From an uncultured Oceanospirillales bacterium (lineage in GTDB: Bacteria > Pseudomonadota > Gammaproteobacteria > Pseudomonadales > Litorivicinaceae), in assembly GCA_913061245.1 (NCBI GenBank), contig CAJXTO010000029.1, positions 1 to 14,141 of the forward strand: a stretch of DNA of 14,141 bases. The letters are read 5' to 3'. Under the pieces are notes generated by a model, which saw only the letters and a list, made by a program, of their open reading frames with translations, had not been told where the DNA came from and did not search any database. The translations under genes and the position numbers were made by a program. Each line of letters opens with the position of its first letter. The first letter of the stretch is position 1. This document shows, one piece after another, positions 6,800 through 14,141 of this stretch.

Positions 6800-8558
6800 G
6801 CATGTTTCCTTCTTGTTTTAATTCTCCATGACGGATCGTCAGTGACACTTCCTGGCCACGAAATGTGTTGATTGAAAGACTGTAAACGCATTCAATCCAG
6901 TCCCCGGATTGTACAGGAGGGGGCTGGTGAGGTTCGAGTGCGGAAAACCAAATCGCTTGAACTTGCCGACCTTCAACAACTAACGACAGACTCAAGTGGG
7001 TTTTATCGTGTCCAACAGGACGAATCGATACCACCTGAAATACGCCAACAAACAGGGGTTGATCAAAACCTCGACCAAAAGGACCGAGCGCTTCCATTTT
7101 TTCAATCCAAGCGATGCTGAGTTGCTCGGGGAGTAATTCACCATCAACCAAAAACTGTGGCTTAGGACCGATATCGGAACAACGTGTTCGATATGTTTCC
7201 TGTAGCTCTCGACTCAATTCAGCAAGCGCACCTTTACGCACTGTCATCCCGCAAGCGCCCGTATGACCACCGTATCGCAGTAATACACCTGGCAGTTTCG
7301 TGTTAACGATATCAAGCAATTCCTTGGCATCAACACCAGGTATCGAGCGCATAGAGCCTGTTAACGTTTCCGCTTCGTTACCCGGCGTCAGTACAATTGC
7401 TGGTCGACCTTCCGCTTCAACCAAACGACTCGCAACGATTCCTTGAACACCAGGATGTCCATTTTCAAGGACAACACAAAGCACAAGACCACCATGTAAG
7501 TGTTGACGACGCGCGAGTGGTTTCGCTTGCTCAACCATCTCTTTTTCGATTGCGCGACGCGTTTTGTTATCTGCATCCAAATCAAGAAACGCATCAGTCG
7601 CCGCAGCGACTGATTCTGCGACTAGATACTCATATCCTCGAAGTGAATGGCCAATCCGACCGCGGGCATTCAAGCGTGGAGCCAACTGAAATGCCAAGAG
7701 TTCTGCGTTGATATCTTGTGATGACTTGGTCAGCTGTGACGCTGCAACTTGCCAACATGGACGTTTCTGCCTTCGAATCAACGATAAGCCTGCTGTCACA
7801 ATCGCTCGATTGGTCTCACTTGAGCCGAGTGACACGCAGTCAGCTACGGTACCGAGGGCGACATAATCTAAAAGATCTCCAAGCTTTGGCGTCTCGATAT
7901 CAATCACCTGTTGATCAATCAGACCTTGACGCACATGACTCATCACAAGCCATGACACCATGCATCCAGCAATCGCTTTATCAGGATAATGACAGTCAGC
8001 CCGATTTGGATTCACAACCGCATAGGCACTCATAGGTGGCCCCTGATCTGAGACACGGTGATGATCCGTCACAATCACATCGATCCCTGCCGTTTTGAGT
8101 CTCGCGATCTGTACCTCATCAGAAGACCCACAATCCGCTGAAATCACGAGCTGGGGTAATGGTGTACTTTCCAATAATCGATCAACTAAGCTTTCTGATA
8201 TGCCATAGCCATCTTCAAGCCGATGACCAATCCAATGTGTGATTTGCTCGATTGACACCCCAAAACGGAGCAGTGATTCAGTGATTACTGCATGACTCGT
8301 CAAACCATCCGCGTCGTAATCAGTTAACACACCGATTCGTTCATTCTGAACGACGGCCTGTTGCAACCGCTCTGACGCACGATCAATGTCAGTCAGTAGC
8401 GATGGCGGAGCGATGTGCTGCAGTTGGGGTTCGAGAACAGCATCGAGAGGAGTGTCACTGGTTATCCGACCAGCAACGATGCGGGCAATGACAGGATCAA
8501 GACCACGAGATCGCGCCTCAGCAAACACCGAGGCATCGATTGACCGCGACTCGCGCAC
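6792..8558 (-). CDS. recJ: Single-stranded-DNA-specific exonuclease RecJ
   Basis: 588 residues, close to the usual length of about 580. RecJ degrades single-stranded DNA 5' to 3' in RecF-pathway recombination, mismatch repair and stalled-fork processing. The DHH metal site is complete: DYDADG (80-85), D142 in SADCG, TDHH (164-167) and D240 in TVADC. The DHHA1 region has RYGGH (428-432), and a C-terminal OB-like part follows. Several positions around these ligands are unusual for RecJ: SADCG where E. coli has TVDNG, VADCVSL for VADVVPL, RLNARGR for RLNAAGR, and GGHTGACGM for GGHAMAAGL (comparison from memory). The start is GTG (8556-8558), sharing one base with the thrC stop in TAGTG, with GGGG just upstream. 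Identity as a RecJ-family exonuclease is secure. Whether it is the cell's main RecJ is less so. Confidence 0.9.
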   Translation of the reverse strand: MRESRSIDASVFAEARSRGLDPVIARIVAGRITSDTPLDAVLEPQLQHIAPPSLLTDIDRASERLQQAVVQNERIGVLTDYDADGLTSHAVITESLLRFGVSIEQITHWIGHRLEDGYGISESLVDRLLESTPLPQLVISADCGSSDEVQIARLKTAGIDVIVTDHHRVSDQGPPMSAYAVVNPNRADCHYPDKAIAGCMVSWLVMSHVRQGLIDQQVIDIETPKLGDLLDYVALGTVADCVSLGSSETNRAIVTAGLSLIRRQKRPCWQVAASQLTKSSQDINAELLAFQLAPRLNARGRIGHSLRGYEYLVAESVAAATDAFLDLDADNKTRRAIEKEMVEQAKPLARRQHLHGGLVLCVVLENGHPGVQGIVASRLVEAEGRPAIVLTPGNEAETLTGSMRSIPGVDAKELLDIVNTKLPGVLLRYGGHTGACGMTVRKGALAELSRELQETYRTRCSDIGPKPQFLVDGELLPEQLSIAWIEKMEALGPFGRGFDQPLFVGVFQVVSIRPVGHDKTHLSLSLVVEGRQVQAIWFSALEPHQPPPVQSGDWIECVYSLSINTFRGQEVSLTIRHGELKQEGNMHV

Positions 8559-9937
8559 TACCCCATCACAGAACGAACGAATGATTGAACATCATCCAGA
8601 TCGTTTTCGAGAACGGTGTAGCGCTCTTCACGCTCAAGTAGATCGGTCATATCCGAAGGCAGTGGCACCTCATCAAAGCCCGCTTTTTCCACAGCTTCAG
8701 CGAATTTTGCTGGATGCGCTGTCGCCAACACGACCTTGGTCATTCCGTCCGGTGTCACTTGCAAGGCATCAACACCTGTTGCTGTATGTGGATCGATCAG
8801 CTCACCGGTCTCTTCGAATATCCGAGAGATCGTCGCACACGTTTGGTCATCATCAACGGCGTGTGCCGAGAAAAGCGCTTTGGCTTGATTGACAACTGAG
8901 TCATCCAACTGCACAGCCCCTGTTTGGAATGAATCCATCACCTGCGCCATTTTCAAGCCATCGCGCCCATGGAGATCGAACAACAAGCGCTCGAAGTTTG
9001 AACTCACAACGATGTCCATCGAAGGAGACAACGTCTTCTCAAGAGGCTTTCTCGATAAATCACCGCGCAATCCACGAACGAGTGCGTCATTTGCATTTGT
9101 CGCAACCGTAAAGTGCGCAATCGGAAATCCCATTTGTTTCGCGAGATAACCACCAAAGACGTCACCGAAGTTCGCCGATGGAACGCTATAAGCAATCTCT
9201 CGATCAAGCGCACCCAATCGAAGTCCTGAATATATGTAGTACACCGTTTGCGCCATGATGCGAGCGAGGTTAATCGAGTTCACGGCCAGCAGACGATTCG
9301 GGCTAACAAACGCCTGATCCATAAACGACGCTTTGACGATTGCCTGGCAATCATCGAAATTTCCTTTCAAAGCAACGTTATGTACGTTGTCAGACAAGAC
9401 CGTCGTCATCTGACGGCGTTGTACTTCACTCACGCGCTGATATGGGTGCAAGATAACCACATCAAGGTGCTCCGAATGACGAGCCCCTTCAATTGCAGCA
9501 GATCCGGTGTCACCTGATGTCGCACCCATCACAACACCGCGTTCACCGCGTTCTGCCAAGAAGTAATCAAGCAATCGACCGAGTAACTGCAACGCAAAAT
9601 CTTTAAAGGCGAGCGTTGGTCCATGGAACAACTCAAGAAGCCAGGTGTCATGACTGAGCTGTTTCGTTGGTGCAATAGCTGAGTGACGGAATGAGCCATA
9701 CGCGTCCCTTACCATCGACTCAAACCTTTCGCGCGGCATTGACCCTTCAACAAATGGCCACATCACTTCGATTGCGAGCTCATCATATGGAAGCGACTGC
9801 CATTGCCTGAACGTTGCTTCAGAGATTGTTGGCAGTGATTCTGGTACGTAAAGTCCACCATCTGAAGCAAGGCCTGTCAGTACGACATCATCAAACCCTA
9901 AGACTGGAGCTTGCCCGCGTGTGGAAACAAATTTCAC
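8558..9937 (-). CDS. thrC: Threonine synthase
   Basis: 459 residues, similar to the longer pseudomonad-type ThrC. This PLP enzyme converts O-phosphohomoserine to threonine, the last step of threonine synthesis. The N-terminus MKFVSTRG and GLASDGGLYVPE (22-33) are family hallmarks. The PLP lysine is K112 in LAFKDFALQ, and the cofactor phosphate loop is in GATSGDTGSAA (138-148). The start is GTG (9935-9937), sharing GTGA with the hom stop. No other plausible start lies nearby. It is immediately downstream of hom, which makes homoserine, so two steps of the pathway are coupled. No homoserine kinase gene (thrB) is in the window, so it must lie elsewhere, as in pseudomonads. Confidence 0.97.
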   Translation of the reverse strand: MKFVSTRGQAPVLGFDDVVLTGLASDGGLYVPESLPTISEATFRQWQSLPYDELAIEVMWPFVEGSMPRERFESMVRDAYGSFRHSAIAPTKQLSHDTWLLELFHGPTLAFKDFALQLLGRLLDYFLAERGERGVVMGATSGDTGSAAIEGARHSEHLDVVILHPYQRVSEVQRRQMTTVLSDNVHNVALKGNFDDCQAIVKASFMDQAFVSPNRLLAVNSINLARIMAQTVYYIYSGLRLGALDREIAYSVPSANFGDVFGGYLAKQMGFPIAHFTVATNANDALVRGLRGDLSRKPLEKTLSPSMDIVVSSNFERLLFDLHGRDGLKMAQVMDSFQTGAVQLDDSVVNQAKALFSAHAVDDDQTCATISRIFEETGELIDPHTATGVDALQVTPDGMTKVVLATAHPAKFAEAVEKAGFDEVPLPSDMTDLLEREERYTVLENDLDDVQSFVRSVMG

Positions 9938-11244
9938 GCCACACCTCCAAGAGTCTCGCAGCGCAGAACAACTGGGCTACCATCGACGAAGGATTGTTGC
10001 TCTATCTGGCCCAATGCAGCCAAAACATCTTTTTCACGTACAGAGTGAGTTAAAAGGATCAAAGCAACAGGCTCACCTTCAACACCATCTTTCTGAATCA
10101 CGCTTTCAAGCGATACATTGTGATCAGCAAGCGTTCGGGTGATGTGAGCAAGAACTCCGACCTCATCACGAACCGAGAGTCGAACATAGAATGGGCACAC
10201 CGTCTCTTCAATTGGAAGAATTGGCAAATCATCAAGATGGGTCGGTTGGAATGCGAGATGCGGGACGCGATTGGTCGGATCTGCTGTCAAAACACGGGCG
10301 ACATCGACCAAATCGGCAACCACAGCGCTTGCAGTCGGCAACGATCCTGCACCCGGTCCATAATGCAATGTTGAACCCACAGCATCACCATGAATCTGTA
10401 CTGCATTCATCACGCCATTGACGTTTGCTAGTAATTGCGACTCCGGTATCAATGTTGGGTGAACACGCATCTCAACGCCCTGGTCAGTGCGACGTGCGAT
10501 ACCCAGGTGCTTGATGCGATAACCAAGCTCTTCAGCGTAATCAAGATCCATCAAATCAATTGTCGAGATACCTTGGGTGTACACAGCATCGAAGTTGAGT
10601 GGGATACCAAAGGCGATTGAGGCGAGGATACAAAGCTTATGCGCAGCATCGATCCCTTCGACGTCAAATGTCGGATCGGCTTCAGCATAACCAAGTGCCT
10701 GCGCCTCTGCTAAAACATCCGAAAAGTCGCGACCCTTGTCGCGCATCTCGGTCAGAATAAAGTTACCGGTGCCGTTAATAATCCCGGCAAGCCAGCGAAT
10801 TTGGTTGGCGGCTAGTCCTTCGCGCAATGCTTTAATCACTGGGATACCGCCCGCGACAGAGGCCTCAAATGCGATCGTCACACCCTTCGCCTGCGCTTTC
10901 TCAAAAAGTGCGTTTCCATGCTCGGCAATCAATGCTTTGTTCGCTGTCACGACATGCTTGCCTGACTCGATCGCTGCTTCAATCAATTCCCGAGCGTAAT
11001 CACATCCACCAATCAATTCGACAAACACTTCGACATCAGGGTCGCGAGCAACATCCATTAGATCTCGAGACACTTTGATTCCCGATAAATCCACACCGTC
11101 TCGATCTCTCCGCGCACCGACGTGCGTAATCTGAATTTCACGGCCAATTCGACGAGCTAATTCTTCACGATTATTCGCAAGCACATTCAGAGTGCCCTGT
11201 GCGACAGTACCGAGGCCCACTAGGCCAACAGAAATAGGTTTCAA
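9934..11244 (-). CDS. hom: Homoserine dehydrogenase with ACT domain
   Basis: 436 residues, the monofunctional form without an aspartokinase domain. It reduces aspartate semialdehyde to homoserine, the branch point to threonine and methionine. The Rossmann loop GLVGLGTVAQG is at 7-17, TANKAL with the conserved lysine at 100-105, and the catalytic motif ADPTFDVEGIDAAHK at 189-203, including D199 and K203. YGPGAGSLPTASAV (295-308) is the C-terminal family motif. An ACT domain spans about 352-428 and in this family usually gives threonine feedback inhibition. The start is TTG (11242-11244). TAAGGA, overlapping the alaC stop codon, lies eight bases before it, and no ATG or GTG is available nearby, so TTG is well supported. 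The spacer after alaC is 10 bases, and the stop overlaps the thrC start by four. Confidence 0.97.
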   Translation of the reverse strand: MKPISVGLVGLGTVAQGTLNVLANNREELARRIGREIQITHVGARRDRDGVDLSGIKVSRDLMDVARDPDVEVFVELIGGCDYARELIEAAIESGKHVVTANKALIAEHGNALFEKAQAKGVTIAFEASVAGGIPVIKALREGLAANQIRWLAGIINGTGNFILTEMRDKGRDFSDVLAEAQALGYAEADPTFDVEGIDAAHKLCILASIAFGIPLNFDAVYTQGISTIDLMDLDYAEELGYRIKHLGIARRTDQGVEMRVHPTLIPESQLLANVNGVMNAVQIHGDAVGSTLHYGPGAGSLPTASAVVADLVDVARVLTADPTNRVPHLAFQPTHLDDLPILPIEETVCPFYVRLSVRDEVGVLAHITRTLADHNVSLESVIQKDGVEGEPVALILLTHSVREKDVLAALGQIEQQSFVDGSPVVLRCETLGGVA

Positions 11245-11248
11245 AAAT

Positions 11249-11257
11249 CTGTCCTTA
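11249..11257 (-). promoter_or_regulatory. Ribosome-binding site that fixes the TTG start of hom
   Basis: Minus-strand TAAGGACAG (11257 to 11249) contains a good Shine-Dalgarno core (AAGGA) and uses the alaC stop codon TAA as its first three bases. It sits at normal spacing before the TTG at 11244. Ribosomes ending on alaC would stop on top of the hom initiation site, so the two genes are probably coupled. This is what supports a TTG start for hom. Confidence 0.7.
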
Positions 11258-12454
11258 GAAAGTTTGTGTCATTGTGGATTCAACGCGGAATAGGCGTTTG
11301 ATATTGCGTAGCGCCTGACGGGTGCGATGCTCGTTCTCGATCAGTGCAAACCGCACATGATCGTCACCATACTGACCAAAGCCTATACCAGGGCTCACAG
11401 CAACATTGGCATCACGAATGAGTTTCTTAGCAAACTCTAACGATCCCATCTCCCGATATTGCTCGGGAATTTTAGCCCACACGAACATTGTCGCTTTTGG
11501 CTTTTCGACTGGCCAGCCAAGTGCATTCAACCCTTCACATAAAACGTCGCGACGCGATTGATACATATCACGAATGTCATGGACACAGGTTTGATCACCT
11601 TCTAGAGCTGCGATTGCAGCCACTTGAATCGGCGTAAATGTTCCGTAATCGAGGTATGACTTAATGCGAGCAAGCGCACCGATCAACTCTTTGTTACCGG
11701 CTGCAAATCCAACTCGCCACCCTGGCATGTTGTAGCTTTTTGATAGCGAGAAAAATTCAACCGCGATGTCTTTAGCGCCCTCGACCTGCAATATCGATGG
11801 AGCAACATAGCCATCAAACACAATATCAGCGTATGCCAAATCCTGAACGACCCAAATGTTATGTTCACGAGCGATTTCAACAACTTTCTCGAAGAAATCG
11901 AGCTCTACGCACATCGCAGTCGGATTCGCTGGGAAATTGAGTACTAGCATCTTGGGACGAGGCCAAGATGTCTCGATCGTTTTCACGAGCTCGCCAAAAA
12001 AGTCCTGACCCGGAAGTAAGGGCACGTGACGAATATCAGCACCTGCAATCACAAATCCATACGGATGGATCGGATAGGCTGGGTTAGGAACAAGTACAGC
12101 ATCTCCTGGACCCAGTGTGGCCATCGCAAGGTGAGCGAGCCCCTCTTTCGATCCAATCGTTGTGATGACTTCCGTCTCTGCATCCAAGTCAACGTCGTAG
12201 CGCGTCTTGTACCAGTTAGCCATCGCCCGACGAAGGCGCGGGATTCCTTTGGACTGAGAATACCGATGCGTATCTTCACGGTTTGCCGTTTCGACTAGTT
12301 TTTTAACAATATGATCCGGCGTTGGCTGATCCGGATTTCCCATCGAAAAATCAATGACATCTTCGCCCGCCGCTCGCGCTTTCTGACGCATTTCACCAAT
12401 GACGTTGAAAACATACGGAGGCAGACGCTCAATGCGCGGGAATCGTGTATCCAC
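11255..12454 (-). CDS. alaC: Alanine transaminase (class I/II aminotransferase, AlaC type)
   Basis: 399 residues, colinear over its length with E. coli AlaC (YfdZ), which makes alanine from pyruvate and glutamate. Matching segments include RLPPYVFN (10-17), DFSMGNPD (35-42), GSKEGLAHL (101-109) and SPGIGFGQYGD near the C-terminus. PLP-binding residues are visible: N177 in ANPTA, D205 and Y208 in QDLAYAD, the Schiff-base lysine K239 in SLSKSYNMPGW, and R247. The start is GTG (12452-12454), which aligns with the E. coli N-terminus (there ADTR, here MDTR). The ribosome site is weak. It sits 39 bases after dsbC and 10 before hom. An AlaC-like gene before hom-thrC is a betaproteobacterial habit, so its main role here may be supplying amino groups near the aspartate-family pathway, or simply alanine. 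Confidence 0.93.
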   Translation of the reverse strand: MDTRFPRIERLPPYVFNVIGEMRQKARAAGEDVIDFSMGNPDQPTPDHIVKKLVETANREDTHRYSQSKGIPRLRRAMANWYKTRYDVDLDAETEVITTIGSKEGLAHLAMATLGPGDAVLVPNPAYPIHPYGFVIAGADIRHVPLLPGQDFFGELVKTIETSWPRPKMLVLNFPANPTAMCVELDFFEKVVEIAREHNIWVVQDLAYADIVFDGYVAPSILQVEGAKDIAVEFFSLSKSYNMPGWRVGFAAGNKELIGALARIKSYLDYGTFTPIQVAAIAALEGDQTCVHDIRDMYQSRRDVLCEGLNALGWPVEKPKATMFVWAKIPEQYREMGSLEFAKKLIRDANVAVSPGIGFGQYGDDHVRFALIENEHRTRQALRNIKRLFRVESTMTQTF

Positions 12455-12493
12455 TTATCAATACTCAGTTCAGTTGAAACCGCCGATTGTAGC

Positions 12494-13207
12494 TTAAGAA
12501 CCCTGCTGATTCATACGCTTTAGAAGCTCCTTCCATGGCGCATAACCTGGCTGCATTTCACCATCTTCGAAAATCAAGGTCGGAGTTCCTGTAATTCCAA
12601 GCTTCTGACCCAACTGATACTGGTCAGCGACAGGGTTATCACAGGTTGCAACTTCTGGCGTTTCACCTTGTTTGGCTAGCGTCATCATCGTATTTTGATC
12701 TTTTGCACAGTATACCGAGACGTATTTGTTGTACGACTCAGAGCCAACGCCCGCACGCGGAAACGCCGCATAACTGACTTCGACACCATTCTCTTGAAGT
12801 TGTTCAATTTCATTGTGAAGGCGTCGGCAGTACCCGCAATCGATATCAGTGAAGACCAAAAGACGATGCTTCACCTCTCCTTTTGGAGAAAATACGATTA
12901 ACGATGACTCATCCAACTGACCCAGTAACTCTTGGCGATCAGCGCGACGACCAACATCGGTCAGATTTTTCACACCACCAGTACCAACCTGATACAAATC
13001 GCCCGCCACAAAATGGGAACCGGTTGCGTTCGTGTAAATCCGCTCACCCGTCTTCAATGTCACCTCAAAAAATGGCGAATCATCGATCGGCTTAACCGAT
13101 TCAATTTGAATCATTGGGTTAATGCCTGTGATCGCTTTCTTGATCTGCTCTTGATCTGCAATCGCAGCCACAGAAAAAACGGCTAATAGTGAGACCAGCC
13201 AACGCAT
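12494..13207 (-). CDS. dsbC: Thiol:disulfide interchange protein DsbC
   Basis: 237 residues, the same size as E. coli DsbC (236). It is a periplasmic V-shaped homodimer that reshuffles wrong disulfides. A short signal peptide (1-17) has a WLVSLLAVFSVA core and likely cleavage after AIA. The N-terminal dimerisation domain runs to about 75, then a linker, then the thioredoxin fold with active-site CGYC (124-127) and the cis-proline P209 in TGTPT. A second cysteine pair, C167 and C189, matches the structural disulfide of the family. The ATG at 13205-13207 is preceded by GAGGA at six bases. It lies 36 bases after xerD, an order conserved across gammaproteobacteria (xerD-dsbC-recJ in E. coli). Confidence 0.96.
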   Translation of the reverse strand: MRWLVSLLAVFSVAAIADQEQIKKAITGINPMIQIESVKPIDDSPFFEVTLKTGERIYTNATGSHFVAGDLYQVGTGGVKNLTDVGRRADRQELLGQLDESSLIVFSPKGEVKHRLLVFTDIDCGYCRRLHNEIEQLQENGVEVSYAAFPRAGVGSESYNKYVSVYCAKDQNTMMTLAKQGETPEVATCDNPVADQYQLGQKLGITGTPTLIFEDGEMQPGYAPWKELLKRMNQQGS

Positions 13208-13243
13208 AATTCGTCCTCGCTTTAATGGTTCGGAAAGTGTAAC

Positions 13244-14131
13244 TCAAGCGCGTGGATGATGTGCGGTATGCAATTGCTTCAAGCGCTCTCGTGCTACATG
13301 GGTATAGATTTGCGTTGTTGAAAGGTCTTCATGCCCTAAAAGCAGTTGAACCACGCGCAGATCTGCCCCGTGATTGACCAAGTGAGTCGCAAATGCATGG
13401 CGCAATGTATGTGGACTCAGCTCCGCTGTAATACCCGCCACCTGAGCAATATGTCTCAATCGATGCCAAAACGTTTGTCGCGTCATCGGTGAACCAGAAC
13501 GACCTGGGAAAACAGCTGGCCCTCTTGGATCTGGAAATTCAGGGCGCGCTTCTAGGAAATAACGCTGAAGCCAATCCCGCGCAGCATCCCCGAGTGGAAC
13601 CAAGCGCTCTTTGCTTCCTTTACCCATCACTCGCACCACACCTTGCTCAAGGCTAATGTTTGAGCGTTCCAGACCACAGAGTTCGCTCACTCGAAGACCG
13701 GAGGCATACAAAACTTCCAACATCGTGCGATCTCTTAATCCAATCAATGTGTCTGTATCTGGAGCATCGAGAAGCCGCGAGACGTCACTTTCAGAAAGCG
13801 TTTTTGGTAGAGGCCGTCCCTTTGACGGACGTTGGATCCGAGCCATCGGATCATCATCACGACGTCCGTGGCGGATTTGGTATTTATAAAATCCGTGGAG
13901 CGCCGACAACTTTCGCTGAATTGATGTAATTTTTAGACCCTCAGAAAAGAGAGATCCAATGAACCCATTGATGTCAGCATCAGAGAGGATTTCAATTGTT
14001 TTATTAAGTGATCTTGCGTAGGTACTGACGCCCTCAAGATCAACTCGATAAGCCCGCAAAGTCGTTTCAGACAGGCCGCGCTCTAAATAGAGCGCGTCCA
14101 AATAAGCATCAAGATCCGAGCGCGTGTTCAT
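13244..14131 (-). CDS. xerD: Site-specific tyrosine recombinase XerD
   Basis: 295 residues, full family length (E. coli 298). With XerC it resolves chromosome dimers at dif under FtsK control at the division septum. The N-terminal SAM-like core-binding domain spans about 1-95 and the catalytic domain about 108-285. The catalytic residues are all present: R147 (ASGLRVSEL), K171 (GKGSKER), H241 and R244 (SPHTLRHAFATHL), H267 (LLGHEDL) and the nucleophile Y276 (TQIYTHV). The dsbC gene next door supports XerD over XerC, which usually lies near dapF. The ATG at 14129-14131 is the first in view. Only 10 bases upstream are visible, with no ribosome site in them, so a start beyond the window cannot be excluded. 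Confidence 0.96.
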   Translation of the reverse strand: MNTRSDLDAYLDALYLERGLSETTLRAYRVDLEGVSTYARSLNKTIEILSDADINGFIGSLFSEGLKITSIQRKLSALHGFYKYQIRHGRRDDDPMARIQRPSKGRPLPKTLSESDVSRLLDAPDTDTLIGLRDRTMLEVLYASGLRVSELCGLERSNISLEQGVVRVMGKGSKERLVPLGDAARDWLQRYFLEARPEFPDPRGPAVFPGRSGSPMTRQTFWHRLRHIAQVAGITAELSPHTLRHAFATHLVNHGADLRVVQLLLGHEDLSTTQIYTHVARERLKQLHTAHHPRA

Positions 14132-14141
14132 GAAGCGCGAG

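Noticed and set aside
8386..8892. Plus-strand open frame of 168 codons opposite recJ and thrC
   Set aside because: Antisense to two certain genes, with no family resemblance and no start context.
12455..12493. Possible leader or attenuator before alaC-hom-thrC
   Set aside because: The 39-base gap has no threonine- or isoleucine-rich leader peptide and no terminator hairpin.
13244..14131. XerD as the integrase of a mobile element
   Set aside because: Its neighbours are dsbC and core genes in the conserved order, it has the housekeeping XerD motifs, and no attachment repeats or other mobility genes were seen.
1..14141. CRISPR array, tRNA or insertion sequence
   Set aside because: No regularly spaced repeats, no cloverleaf with a CCA end and no transposase or terminal inverted repeats were seen when reading both strands. 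Gene packing leaves almost no room for them.

Overview
The window is an ordinary-looking stretch of chromosome from a gammaproteobacterium of medium G+C. The evidence is the order xerD-dsbC ... hom-thrC ... recJ, the fused MaeB-type malic enzyme, and AlaC, DsbC and XerD proteins close to the enterobacterial and pseudomonad families. Nothing in the sequence fixes the genus. No rRNA, tRNA, CRISPR array, insertion sequence or prophage was seen. No stretch over 300 bases lacks a gene; the longest gap is the roughly 135-base lysR/doxX intergenic region.

Layout from left to right. (1) The 3' nine-tenths of maeB runs rightward and ends at a bidirectional terminator. (2) A leftward LysR-type regulator gene shares that terminator. 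It is divergent from a rightward gene for a small DoxX-family membrane protein. The region between them holds three related half-sites laid out like a LysR operator. (3) Everything from about 3529 to the right edge is on the minus strand. In transcription order it is xerD, dsbC, alaC, hom, thrC, recJ, an IclR-type regulator, an ABC ATPase, an ABC-2 permease and a short-chain dehydrogenase. The ten genes are separated by at most 39 bases or overlap by 1 to 8 bases, with no visible internal terminator. The run ends 2 bases from the convergent doxX stop.

The first part of the run is housekeeping: chromosome dimer resolution (XerD), periplasmic disulfide isomerisation (DsbC), alanine and threonine synthesis (AlaC, Hom, ThrC) and DNA repair (RecJ). 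The last four genes form an accessory cassette: a one-component regulator, a two-gene ABC exporter and an oxidoreductase. They are fused to the 3' end of the housekeeping genes by overlapping start and stop codons.

The points most worth a second look are the LysR-type operator, the IclR-ABC-SDR cassette, the identical ten-base sequence at both ends of the iclR-type gene, a hairpin over the ATPase ribosome-binding region, a RecJ with intact metal ligands but unusual surrounding motifs, and the many non-ATG starts. I saw no clearly new defence or mobile system here.
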